From an uncultured Legionellales bacterium (lineage in GTDB: Bacteria > Pseudomonadota > Gammaproteobacteria > Eutrophobiales > Eutrophobiaceae), in the NCBI GenBank assembly GCA_913045195.1, contig CAJWQR010000013.1, forward strand, positions 1 to 32,611: 32,611 nt of DNA, read 5' to 3'. Under the pieces are notes generated by a model. It ran no database searches. It worked only from the letters and a program-made list of their open reading frames with translations, and had not been told where the DNA came from. Positions within the stretch are counted from its first letter, which is position 1; each line of letters opens with the position of its first letter. Shown piece by piece: positions 1 to 8,990 of the stretch. A program made the position numbers and the translations under genes.

Positions 1-2
1 TA

Positions 3-299
3 AAGGCTAGTAATATTGTTGGTGCTATTAGTAATGAGGCAGGAGTTGAGAGTCGTTACATTAAGAACGTAACAATCTATGATGATTATGCAACCTTGGA
101 TTTACCTAATGAAATGCCACGCAATATATTTAATATGTTGAAAAAAGTCTGGGTTTGTGGGAAACAATTAAATATTAGTTATTTATCTGAGAAGTCGGAA
201 TCAACAAATAAAAAAAGAAAGAAACCGCCCTCAAAGAAAAAGCAACATACAAAATCTAAACGAAAACACTCACGCAAACGTAAGAGTAAACCTTCTTAA
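3..299 (+). CDS. DEAD-box ATP-dependent RNA helicase, C-terminal DbpA-type RNA-binding domain (5' partial) with Lys/Arg-rich tail
   Basis: The frame is open from position 3: KASNIVGAISNEAGVESRYIKNVTIYDDYATLDLPNEMPRNIFNMLKKVWVCGKQLNIS. The 'NIVGAI(A/S)NEAG' and 'VWVxGxQLNIS' motifs are typical of DeaD-like helicase C-termini. The ORF-track start at 96 is only an internal TTG. Confidence 0.85.
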   Translation, partial: KASNIVGAISNEAGVESRYIKNVTIYDDYATLDLPNEMPRNIFNMLKKVWVCGKQLNISYLSEKSESTNKKRKKPPSKKKQHTKSKRKHSRKRKSKPS

Positions 300-947
300 T
301 TAAATAGTACCATCCCAGCCAAGAAAATTTTTCAATAAAGTTAAACCAGGCTGTTGACTTTTTTCCGGATGAAACTGGATCGCAAAAATATTATCGCGGG
401 AAGCCGCTGAAGTGTAACGACAGATATAATCAGTACTAGCCGCAATATCACTTTCATTTTTCATTTTTACATAATAACTATGAACAAAATAAAAACGAGT
501 TCCATCATCTATACCATTCCACAGGGGATGTTTTTTCCTTTGATAAACTTGGTTCCATCCCATTGAAGGAATTTTATAAGTATTATTTTTTTCATCTTTC
601 GCATTTTCAGTAAAACGTATTACGCTACCAGGTAGTATTCCTAATCCTTCTGTGCCACCATCTTCATCGCTATATTCCATTAGCGACTGTAGTCCAAGAC
701 ATATTCCAAGGAAAGGTTTCTTTAGAATGCATTGCTTAATAACATTATCGAGTTCTTTTTCCTCTAGACTTTGCATGCATTGACCGATCGCACCTTGACC
801 AGGGAAAACAACTTTGTCTGCATTTAATATAACTTTAGGTTTATCAGTAACAGTGATTTTATGATTACCTTCAGCAACAGTTTCAAGCGCTTTTGCAACA
901 GAACGTAGATTGCTGCTACCGTAATCGAGGACAACGATTTTTGACAT
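300..947 (-). CDS. hisH: Imidazole glycerol phosphate synthase subunit HisH
   Basis: Class I glutamine amidotransferase motifs: VVLDYGSSNLRS, PGQGAIGQCM, FLGICLGLQSL, FAIQFHPEKSQ. Confidence 0.96.
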   Translation of the reverse strand: MSKIVVLDYGSSNLRSVAKALETVAEGNHKITVTDKPKVILNADKVVFPGQGAIGQCMQSLEEKELDNVIKQCILKKPFLGICLGLQSLMEYSDEDGGTEGLGILPGSVIRFTENAKDEKNNTYKIPSMGWNQVYQRKKHPLWNGIDDGTRFYFVHSYYVKMKNESDIAASTDYICRYTSAASRDNIFAIQFHPEKSQQPGLTLLKNFLGWDGTI

Positions 948-962
948 AATTTAAATTACTAT

Positions 963-1556
963 TTAGAGCGCGCCCTTGGTGGATGGTAAAATATCTTTCA
1001 TGGCCGGATCAACTTCTACTGCAACACGTAAGGCACGTCCAAAAGCTTTGAATATGGTTTCTGCGATGTGATGAGAATTACGTCCTCTTATATTATCGAT
1101 ATGCAGAGTCATCATGGCGTGGTTTACAAATCCCTGAAAGAATTCAAAGACTAAATCAATATCAAACTCGCCGACTCTTGCACGAGGATAATTTGCATTG
1201 TATTCGAGACCAGGACGTCCAGAGCAATCGATTACCACTCGTGAAAGTGCTTCATCAAGCGGAACGTAGGCATGAGCGTAACGACGAATACCTTGCTTAT
1301 CTTTTAAAGCTTGTGTAAACGCTTGCCCGAGTGTTATGCCGACATCTTCAACGGTGTGATGTGCATCAATTTCTAGATCGCCCTTTGCCTTAATACTTAG
1401 GTCGAATAAGCCATGACGCGCGACCTGCTCTAACATATGTTCTAGAAATGGAATACCAATATTCAGCTCAGTTTTGCCTTTGCCGTCTAATATTAGCGAT
1501 ACTTCTATTTGCGTTTCTTTAGTATTTCGTTCTACAGTTGCTTTGCGATTACTCAT
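963..1556 (-). CDS. hisB: Imidazoleglycerol-phosphate dehydratase HisB
   Basis: [67 protein letters not shown]. Confidence 0.97.
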   Translation of the reverse strand: MSNRKATVERNTKETQIEVSLILDGKGKTELNIGIPFLEHMLEQVARHGLFDLSIKAKGDLEIDAHHTVEDVGITLGQAFTQALKDKQGIRRYAHAYVPLDEALSRVVIDCSGRPGLEYNANYPRARVGEFDIDLVFEFFQGFVNHAMMTLHIDNIRGRNSHHIAETIFKAFGRALRVAVEVDPAMKDILPSTKGAL

Positions 1557-1647
1557 TATATTTGCACCTAACTAGCTTATTGTTCCATTAAAAATAAGCG
1601 TGATAGGATAACCTCTAGAGACTTGATTACCAACTACTGGATATAAA

Positions 1648-2556
1648 ATGATCGATATTGATAGTATCAAGCATTACTTATTAGACTTACAAGAGCGTAT
1701 TTGTTCAGAATTTATTAGTATAGATAGCAATTTAGTCTTAAAAGAAGACGAATGGCAACGGGAAACTGGCGGTGGTGGCAGAACCCGCGTATTGCAACAA
1801 GGGAAGATATTTGAGCAAGGAGGGATAAATTTTTCACACGTTTATGGTAGTAATTTACCTTCATCTGCAACAGCACATAGACCAGAACTTTCAGGCAGGT
1901 CATTTCAAGCTCTTGGAAACTCATTGGTAGTGCATCCCCTAAATCCTTACATCCCTACAACACATATGAATATAAGGTTTTTTATAGCCGAAAAAGATGG
2001 CGAAGAACCTATCTGGTGGTTTGGCGGCGGATTTGATCTTACGCCTTATTATGGATTTATTGAGGATGCTAAGCATTGGCATGAAATATCAAAGACTGCA
2101 TGCGATGGTTTTGGCAATGATACTTATTTGAAATATAAAAAATGGTGTGATGAATATTTCTATCTCAAGCACCGACAAGAACCACGTGGCATTGGCGGGA
2201 TATTTTATGATGATTTAAATGAGTGGGGTTTTGAGTCTTGTTTTTTATTTATGAAAAGTGTAGGTGAGAATTTTCTTAAGGCCTATCTACCTATTGTTGA
2301 ACGTCGTCGAGATATAACATACTCAAAAAAGGAAAGAGACTTTCAATTATATAGACGTAGCCGTTATGTTGAATTTAATTTACTTTATGACCGTGGAACT
2401 TTATTCGGATTGCAATCTGGTGGCCGTATAGAATCTATTTTAATGTCAATGCCACCACTCGCTCGTTGGGAATATAATTGGCAGCCTACTGTGGGCTCTA
2501 AAGAAGCAGAGCTTTATGATGTATTTCTCAAACCCAAAGATTGGCTTGCAGAATAA
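1648..2556 (+). CDS. hemF: Oxygen-dependent coproporphyrinogen III oxidase
   Basis: [73 protein letters not shown]. Confidence 0.97.
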   Translation: MIDIDSIKHYLLDLQERICSEFISIDSNLVLKEDEWQRETGGGGRTRVLQQGKIFEQGGINFSHVYGSNLPSSATAHRPELSGRSFQALGNSLVVHPLNPYIPTTHMNIRFFIAEKDGEEPIWWFGGGFDLTPYYGFIEDAKHWHEISKTACDGFGNDTYLKYKKWCDEYFYLKHRQEPRGIGGIFYDDLNEWGFESCFLFMKSVGENFLKAYLPIVERRRDITYSKKERDFQLYRRSRYVEFNLLYDRGTLFGLQSGGRIESILMSMPPLARWEYNWQPTVGSKEAELYDVFLKPKDWLAE

Positions 2557-2676
2557 CTTAATATTAAAAAAGCTAGTGTTTAATAAAGTGAGCAAAAAAT
2601 GAAAGTAGTCCTCCATAACACAATATTTGATGTAATCGTCTCAAATAAAAAATCTAGACAGTAAAATGTTAGTCAA

Positions 2677-3330
2677 TTATTTTTTGATGGTGCTGTCATC
2701 CGTTGCAATGATAAGTGTATCTGCTGGTCTTTTTGCAAAGAGACCATTTGTGACTACCCCTGTAATTTGATTTAATTGATTTTCAAGATCTGATGGATTT
2801 TCTATCTTCAGATTGTGGATATCAAGAATGATATTACCATTGTCAGTTAGAAAATCCTGTCTTAGTTCAGGCTGACCACCTAGTTTTGCAATTTCCCTTC
2901 CAACATAACTTTGTGCCATTGGAATAACTTCCACTGGCAACGGAAAACCGCCTAATAAAGGCACGAGTTTTGAGTCATCAATGATACAGACAAATTGCTT
3001 ACTTGCCGCTGCAACAATTTTTTCTTGTGTTAATGCTCCACCACCACCTTTAATAAGATGTTTGTTGTGTGTTGCCTCATCTGCGCCATCGATATAAATT
3101 GGCAAATCGATAACACTATTTAGCGGGAGCACTGGGATATTTTGTTCCCTTAGTAATTTTTCAGTGGCAACAGAGGTAGACACTGCCCCGTCAATAAGAC
3201 CTTTATGTTTACCAAGTTCTTCGATAAAAAAATTTATGGTAGTGCCAGTACCAATACCAATAATGCTATTATTTTTTACGTAATCTATTGCTATTTTTGC
3301 GGCATTTTTTTTCTTGCGGTCCTGTGACAT
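2677..3330 (-). CDS. rpiA: Ribose-5-phosphate isomerase A
   Basis: [56 protein letters not shown]. Confidence 0.97.
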   Translation of the reverse strand: MSQDRKKKNAAKIAIDYVKNNSIIGIGTGTTINFFIEELGKHKGLIDGAVSTSVATEKLLREQNIPVLPLNSVIDLPIYIDGADEATHNKHLIKGGGGALTQEKIVAAASKQFVCIIDDSKLVPLLGGFPLPVEVIPMAQSYVGREIAKLGGQPELRQDFLTDNGNIILDIHNLKIENPSDLENQLNQITGVVTNGLFAKRPADTLIIATDDSTIKK

Positions 3331-3381
3331 AAGTCGGCTCCGATGAATAAGTATGTTAGAACGGCTGTTAAATGTTATCTT

Positions 3382-4908
3382 ATGCTAATGTTCGATGAAT
3401 ACAAAAAATTAATTCAGGAAGCCAGTCAACAGGTTTATGCAGTAGCAAAACGAACAGAGCTTGACTATGTTCCTCAGCTTTCTATACGCCATAACAATAA
3501 AATTTGGTTAAAACGCGAAGACCAGCAGTCGGTATTCTCCTACAAGATAAGAGGTGCTTACAACTTAATTGCTTCTTTATCTAAGGAAGAGCAAGGTCTG
3601 GGCGTGATTACAGCCTCAGCTGGTAATCATGCGCAAGGGGTAGCGTTGGCAGCAAAGCACCTAAATTTGAAATCAATTATTGTCATGCCCAAAACAACAC
3701 CACAAATCAAAATTGATTCAGTTAAACGTATGAATGCAGAGGTTATTTTATTTGGTAATACTTACGATGATTCCAAAGAGCATGCCCTGAAACTCTCTGC
3801 TGAAAAAGATATGTACTACGTGTCGCCTTATGACCATCCTTTGGTTATTGCAGGACAAGCGACTGTTGGTGTTGAATTATTAGAACAACACCCAAATAAG
3901 CCAGATATTATTTTCGTCCCCATTGGTGGTGGTGGTTTAGTTGCTGGTATAGCTGCCCATGTAAAAGCAATAGATTCAGATATAAAAATAATTGGAGTTG
4001 AGCCAGATGAAGCGCCCTGTATGCATCACGCGTTTGAAGCAGGAGAACGTATCGAATTAGAGCAGATAGGCATTTTTGCTGATGGCGCTGCTGTTAAACA
4101 GGCAGGCGAAGAAAATTATCGAATAGCAAAAGAACTTGTTGATGAAATTTTATTAGTTAGTGTCGATGAGATTTGTGCGGCTGTGAAAGATATTTTTGAA
4201 GATACTCGTTCAATTCCAGAACCAGCTGGCGCATTAGCGCTTGCCGGATTAAAACAGTATGTAGCTAAACACCAACTAAAAAATAATGAATTAGTTGCTA
4301 TTTTTAGTGGCGCAAATGTGAATTTTGATCGCTTAAGGCATATTGCCGAACTTTCTGCTTTAGGCGAAAACAGAGAGGCATTGATTGCTATCATGATTCC
4401 TGAACAACCCGGAAGTTTCCGAAATCTATGCCACGACCTTGGACCTCGATTGATTACAGAATTTAATTATCGATACGCTGACGACAATAAAGCGCATGTT
4501 TTTGCGGGAGTTCAATTAAAGCATGGCGCAGAAGAAAAGAGTGCTTTAATGAGGCAACTTAAAGATAGAGGATATGAAGTTGTTGATTTAAGTAATGATA
4601 ACGTTGCTAAGATGCATATTAGATATATGGTTGGTGGGCATGCTCCGCAAGTCGATAATGAGCTTGTATATCGTTTTGAATTTCCTGAAAGATCGGGCGC
4701 TTTGTTGCACTTCTTAAGTGAGATGGGAGAAAATTGGAACATTAGTTTGTTCCACTATAGGAATCATGGTGCAGCTTATGGTCGTGTACTTATGGGGTTC
4801 CAGGTCAGAGAAGAGGAAAGAGAAAAGTTTCAGAATTTTATTAATAAACTTGGTATTCCTTACTGGGATGAGAGTGGGAACCCGGCGTATAAGAAGTTTT
4901 TGAGCTAA
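3382..4908 (+). CDS. ilvA: Threonine ammonia-lyase (threonine dehydratase), biosynthetic
   Basis: PLP-lyase motifs: [53 protein letters not shown], plus C-terminal ACT-like domains. The ORF track starts at 3343, but the methionines at 3382 or 3388 (M(L)[12 protein letters not shown]) are the more plausible start. Confidence 0.95.
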   Translation: MLMFDEYKKLIQEASQQVYAVAKRTELDYVPQLSIRHNNKIWLKREDQQSVFSYKIRGAYNLIASLSKEEQGLGVITASAGNHAQGVALAAKHLNLKSIIVMPKTTPQIKIDSVKRMNAEVILFGNTYDDSKEHALKLSAEKDMYYVSPYDHPLVIAGQATVGVELLEQHPNKPDIIFVPIGGGGLVAGIAAHVKAIDSDIKIIGVEPDEAPCMHHAFEAGERIELEQIGIFADGAAVKQAGEENYRIAKELVDEILLVSVDEICAAVKDIFEDTRSIPEPAGALALAGLKQYVAKHQLKNNELVAIFSGANVNFDRLRHIAELSALGENREALIAIMIPEQPGSFRNLCHDLGPRLITEFNYRYADDNKAHVFAGVQLKHGAEEKSALMRQLKDRGYEVVDLSNDNVAKMHIRYMVGGHAPQVDNELVYRFEFPERSGALLHFLSEMGENWNISLFHYRNHGAAYGRVLMGFQVREEEREKFQNFINKLGIPYWDESGNPAYKKFLS

Positions 4909-4937
4909 ATTTAGTTTATTTTCATGTAAACCCAAAG

Positions 4938-5131
4938 ACTGGGGGTATCAACCGCGATGCCGTCTCATTGCATTGAACTTGAACCAGAGGTTCAAGTGGG
5001 CATCTTTTTCAGCACTTCAGGCTTTCCACGTGGATGGACATGCACAACAATGCTGATTAAAAATCCCCCGTTTAATATCTTATCGGCTCAAGTTACCACG
5101 AGCATGATAACGAGCATGACAGAAGATACCC
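4938..5131 (-). ncRNA. ssrS: 6S RNA (SsrS), approximate boundaries
   Basis: Reverse complement contains CTTGAACC-tct-GGTTCAAG, equivalent to the E. coli 6S apical CTTGAACCAAGGGTTCAAG. It also contains TTGAGCCGATA (E. coli TGAGCCGATAT) and GACGGCATCGCGG (E. coli GGCGGCATCTCGG). Terminal complement GGGTATC...GATACCC can form the closing stem. It lies directly downstream of zapA, the conserved 6S locus. Confidence 0.92.
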
Positions 5132-5172
5132 AAACCCATATTACAATTTCTTTATTTAATTAGATATTTAGA

Positions 5173-5490
5173 TCAACCATAATCTAATTGATTTTTTATA
5201 TCCAAAGCATCGTTAATCTTGCTTTGTAATCGACTAAGCGTACTGTCAATTTTACAATTATAATCTTGATTTTCTTTTTTGTGCTCTAGCATTTGATTAG
5301 TAATATTTAAAGCAGTCATAACAGCAATTCTTTCGGACCCGATGACACTACCATTTTTTTTAGTTTCTGCCATTTTATTGTTCAAGAAGTCAATAGCGTT
5401 ATGAAGAGAATCGACTTCTTCTTCTTCGCATGTAATTAGATATTCTTTATCTAAGATTGTAACTTTAAACGGAGACGTTTTTTTATTCAT
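5173..5490 (-). CDS. zapA: Cell division protein ZapA
   Basis: KVTILDKEYLITCEEEEVDSLHNAIDFLNNKMAE...GSERIAVMTALNITNQ; coiled-coil C-terminus; position next to 6S RNA. Confidence 0.92.
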   Translation of the reverse strand: MNKKTSPFKVTILDKEYLITCEEEEVDSLHNAIDFLNNKMAETKKNGSVIGSERIAVMTALNITNQMLEHKKENQDYNCKIDSTLSRLQSKINDALDIKNQLDYG

Positions 5491-5711
5491 GATCTTGTTT
5501 CCATTGCGCGTAATCGAGAAATCATTGCCTCTATTCGGCTTCTAGCATGTTCAGTTTTTTCAATTAATACAGCACGTTCATTGACAAGATTTTCTTGTTG
5601 ATTTTTTAGGCTAGAATTTTCAGTTTTGAGTTCATTAACAGTATTTATCAGGTCATCAACGCGTTCTTCAAGCGCGCTCAAGTCTGCATTATTGTCGTTG
5701 TCATCAATCAT
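5487..5711 (-). CDS. TIGR02449-type small coiled-coil protein (ZapB-like)
   Basis: 74 aa coiled coil: LEERVDDLINTVNELKTENSSLKNQQENLVNERAVLIEKTEHARSRIEAMISRLRAME. Overlaps the zapA start by 4 nt; conserved position. Confidence 0.8.
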   Translation of the reverse strand: MIDDNDNNADLSALEERVDDLINTVNELKTENSSLKNQQENLVNERAVLIEKTEHARSRIEAMISRLRAMETRS

Positions 5712-5747
5712 GATTTTTGTCCTATTAGTCAGTTATGGCATGAACTC

Positions 5748-5776
5748 AGTATATTGTTGATATATGATATTAACAA
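5748..5776 (-). promoter_or_regulatory. Candidate sigma70 promoter driving the TIGR02449-zapA-6S side
   Basis: Minus strand reads TTGTTA-N17-TATACT (-35 at plus 5771-5776, -10 at plus 5748-5753), upstream of the minus-strand gene starting at 5711. Confidence 0.55.
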
Positions 5777-5783
5777 CAATATA
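5750..5783. repeat. Inverted repeat TATATTGTTG-N14-CAACAATATA in the TIGR02449/ygfB divergent intergenic region
   Basis: 10-bp perfect arms (5750-5759 and 5774-5783), overlapping the candidate minus-strand promoter. Confidence 0.5.
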
Positions 5784-5909
5784 GAGCTACTGAATTTGCT
5801 GGTCAACCAATGATGCTATGTTAGAGAACATAGGCGAGAGACCTTTGTGATATTGTTCGGTAAAAAATCAACTAGTTACTGGCAGAATTACTTGAGAAAA
5901 CGATAAAAT

Positions 5910-6467
5910 ATGATTGACTATAACTCGGCTAATACACAATTAATTTATGCTGGCGCTGATGTATGGGCGTCTGAGTCTCATGGGTTTCAGTGTGGTATCT
6001 TTTGTGCAAGCAACGGATTGGCATCTGCCTTGTGGCAGGATTATTTGTTAGTTGGTATCGAAAATAAGGCAGATTTTGATGAATCTTTTGCCATGCTAGC
6101 TGAATTAGCCCAACAGGCTAGTGAAGAGATTTTGTCTGACGAGTTGATTTTTACACTACTATTACCTGATGACCATGTTGCCATTACCGAGCGTTCTAAT
6201 TCGGTTTCTAAATGGTGTGCGGGGTTTGCTAGTGGCTTAGGTATAGGTGGAGTCGATAAGAAATTGAATTTGACTAGCGAGGGAGATGAATTTGTTAGAG
6301 ATGTAGTTTCAATATCACGAATGGAAACTACAGTTGACGAAGGAGAAGATGCTGAAGTTGCTTACTTTGAGATTGTTGAATATTTACGCGTCGGTGTAAT
6401 TTTTATTCATAGGCAAATACATGAAATACAAAAAACAAATACTAGTAGAGAAGGGATTGTACATTGA
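5910..6467 (+). CDS. ygfB: UPF0149 family protein (YgfB/YecA-like)
   Basis: ESHGFQCGIFCAS...WCAGFASGLGIGG...EFVRDVVSIS...AYFEIVEYLRVGVIFIHRQ; divergent from zapA and followed by pepP, as in E. coli. Confidence 0.9.
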   Translation: MIDYNSANTQLIYAGADVWASESHGFQCGIFCASNGLASALWQDYLLVGIENKADFDESFAMLAELAQQASEEILSDELIFTLLLPDDHVAITERSNSVSKWCAGFASGLGIGGVDKKLNLTSEGDEFVRDVVSISRMETTVDEGEDAEVAYFEIVEYLRVGVIFIHRQIHEIQKTNTSREGIVH

Positions 6468-7780
6468 TAGATATCAAAGAATTTAAAAATCGTCGTAAAC
6501 GATTTATGGATATGATAGGTTCAGATAGCATAGCAATATTACCAACTGCATCAATTTCTATTCGTAATCGCGACGTTGAATTTCCATTTCGTCCAGACAG
6601 TGATTTTTTCTACTTAACAGGTTATCCAGAGCCAGAAGCCGTTGTAGTTTTAATACCTGATCGCGAAGAAGGAGAATGCATATTATTTTGTCGTGAACGA
6701 GATGAAAAGATGGAGGCATGGCATGGACGCCGTTCTGGTCTTGAAGGAGCGACAACAATTTATGCCGCAGACGACGCTTTTCCTGTCGAAGATATGGATG
6801 ATATTTTACCCGGACTAATAGAAGGGCATGAGCGAATTTATTACAACATGGGCGGCGATCAGAATTTCGATCAAAGAGTGCTTGGTTGGGTAAATCAAAT
6901 TAGAGACAAAGTTAGAACGGGGGTCACTGCTCCTGAAGAATTTATTTCGCTTAATCATTTTCTGCATGAGATGCGATTATATAAAAGTCGTTACGAAATT
7001 AAATTAATGCGTAAAGCTGCTGAGATTTCAACCAAAGCACATAAACGAGCGATGAAGAACTGCAGGCCAGGGATGTACGAATACCAATTGGAAGGAGAAT
7101 TAATATCTGAATTTATTCAAAATGGTGCGCGTCATGCAGCCTATCCATCAATTGTTGGTTCGGGCAAAAATGCATGTATTTTGCATTACACAAATAATAG
7201 CGATGAGATAATTGATGGCGATTTGTTGTTAATCGATTCAGGTGCCGAGTATCAGTGTTATGCCAGTGATATTACACGTACATTTCCTGCTAATGGGAAG
7301 TTCTCTAAGGCGCAGCGCGATATTTACAATTTGGTTTTATCAGCGCAATCAGCCGCTATTAACGAGATTAAACCCGGCAAGCATTGGAATGAACCGCATG
7401 ATGCTGCTGTTAGAGTATTAACAGAAGGGATGGTTGAATTAGGTATACTGAAAGGCGACCCGGAAAAATTAATAAAAGATGATGATTATACGAAATACTA
7501 TATGCATCGAACTGGTCACTGGCTCGGCATGGATGTTCATGATGTTGGTGATTATAAGCTTGATGGCGAATGGAGAATGCTCGAAGCTGGTATGGTAATG
7601 ACTGTAGAACCCGGTCTTTATTTGCCCGCGAATTCAGAAAGTTTACCTAATCAATGGCGAAACATTGGCGTGCGAATTGAAGACGATGTTTTAGTAACGA
7701 AAGATGGATATGATATTTTAAGTAAAGATGCCCCTAAGGCAGTTGATGAAATTGAGGAACTAATGGCTAATGCAGGATGA
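6464..7780 (+). CDS. pepP: Xaa-Pro aminopeptidase PepP
   Basis: FPFRPDSDFFYLTGYPEPEA, HYTNNSDEIIDGDLLLIDSGAEYQCYASDITRTFPANGKFS, HRTGHWLGMDVHDVG, VEPGLYLP. TTG start overlaps the ygfB stop. Confidence 0.96.
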   Translation: MIDIKEFKNRRKRFMDMIGSDSIAILPTASISIRNRDVEFPFRPDSDFFYLTGYPEPEAVVVLIPDREEGECILFCRERDEKMEAWHGRRSGLEGATTIYAADDAFPVEDMDDILPGLIEGHERIYYNMGGDQNFDQRVLGWVNQIRDKVRTGVTAPEEFISLNHFLHEMRLYKSRYEIKLMRKAAEISTKAHKRAMKNCRPGMYEYQLEGELISEFIQNGARHAAYPSIVGSGKNACILHYTNNSDEIIDGDLLLIDSGAEYQCYASDITRTFPANGKFSKAQRDIYNLVLSAQSAAINEIKPGKHWNEPHDAAVRVLTEGMVELGILKGDPEKLIKDDDYTKYYMHRTGHWLGMDVHDVGDYKLDGEWRMLEAGMVMTVEPGLYLPANSESLPNQWRNIGVRIEDDVLVTKDGYDILSKDAPKAVDEIEELMANAG

Positions 7781-8990
7781 TTACGATGTTGTAATTGTCG
7801 GCGCAGGGATGGTCGGAGCAAGCCTCGCATGTGCGATAGCCCCCACAAATCTTTCAATTGCACTAATTGAATCTGTTAGCCCAAACGAGGATTGGCAACC
7901 AAGTTATGATGATAGGGGAATTTCTCTTTCTACTTCTTCAAAACGAGTCCTTGAGCATATTGGTGTATGGAAAGATATATGCTTGCATACAACACCAATC
8001 AAAAAAATACATGTTTCCAATCAGAAAAAATTTGGCTTTACTCATTTAGCGGCACCTGAGGCAGACGTCCCGGAACTAGGCCACGTAGTTATCGCCCGTT
8101 CACTTGGCGATGCCTTACACAAAAAAATAAGACAATATAAAAATATAACACTTCTTTGTCCTGCTGAATTAAAAGATTTTTTGAGACAAGACTCAAAACT
8201 ATCTTTAAAAGTATCACGCTCTGGAAATATTGAAACTATAAACACAAGATTACTTGTTGGGGCAGATGGTAGTCGCTCAATAGTTAGGAGGTTGGCTGGG
8301 ATTGAAATAAAAGAACGTGATTTTAAACAAACCGCAATTGTCTCAAATTTAACAACACAAAAAGGAAATCAGTCTGTTGCTTATGAAAGGTTTACATCAC
8401 ATGGTCCGATTGCTCTCTTGCCAATTGATAAAAATCGTTCTGTTCTGGTTTTTACAGTTCATTCAGATCGAGAAAATTATTACCTAAATATGTCAGATAA
8501 CCAATATCTAAAGACAATAGAAATGGAATTTGGACGTCGTTTAGGCAAAATTCAGAAACTAGGAGAACGTCGCCCATACCCCATTTTTTTTATTGAGGCA
8601 ATTCAACAATTCCAGGATAACTTAATACTATTAGGTAATGCAGCGCATACACTACATCCTAATGCGGCACAGGGTTTTAATCTTGGTTTGCGCGATGTAG
8701 CTGGATTATCGGAGTGCATATTTTCAGGTCTTGAAAAAAAACTATCTATTGATGATATCAATATTCTAAAGAACTACCTAAAATTACGGCATTCTGATCA
8801 GCAACGTGTCATAGAATTTAGTAATGGCCTAGCAACTTGTTTTTATCACGACTCTTCCTTATTTACTTCAATTACAAACATTACAATGCTGCTTTTTGAT
8901 TGTATCCCGCCATTTAAATCTTCGTTTCTTAAAAGAACAATGGGTATAGCAGGACATCAGCCAAAGCTTGTTCGCGGGTTGTATCTATGA
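7770..8990 (+). CDS. ubiH: 2-octaprenyl-6-methoxyphenol hydroxylase (UbiH-like FAD monooxygenase)
   Basis: VVIVGAGMVGASLACAI (FAD Rossmann fold), LVGADGSRSIVRR, LLGNAAHTLHPNAAQGFNLGLRDVAGL; order pepP-ubiH-ubiI. Confidence 0.92.
   Translation: MQDDYDVVIVGAGMVGASLACAIAPTNLSIALIESVSPNEDWQPSYDDRGISLSTSSKRVLEHIGVWKDICLHTTPIKKIHVSNQKKFGFTHLAAPEADVPELGHVVIARSLGDALHKKIRQYKNITLLCPAELKDFLRQDSKLSLKVSRSGNIETINTRLLVGADGSRSIVRRLAGIEIKERDFKQTAIVSNLTTQKGNQSVAYERFTSHGPIALLPIDKNRSVLVFTVHSDRENYYLNMSDNQYLKTIEMEFGRRLGKIQKLGERRPYPIFFIEAIQQFQDNLILLGNAAHTLHPNAAQGFNLGLRDVAGLSECIFSGLEKKLSIDDINILKNYLKLRHSDQQRVIEFSNGLATCFYHDSSLFTSITNITMLLFDCIPPFKSSFLKRTMGIAGHQPKLVRGLYL

Noticed and set aside
4957-5163. 68-aa plus-strand ORF MPSHCIELEPEVQVGIFF...
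   Set aside because: Lies entirely antisense to the 6S RNA; no protein-like signature. Its 'ELEPEVQ' is the translation of the 6S apical hairpin complement.
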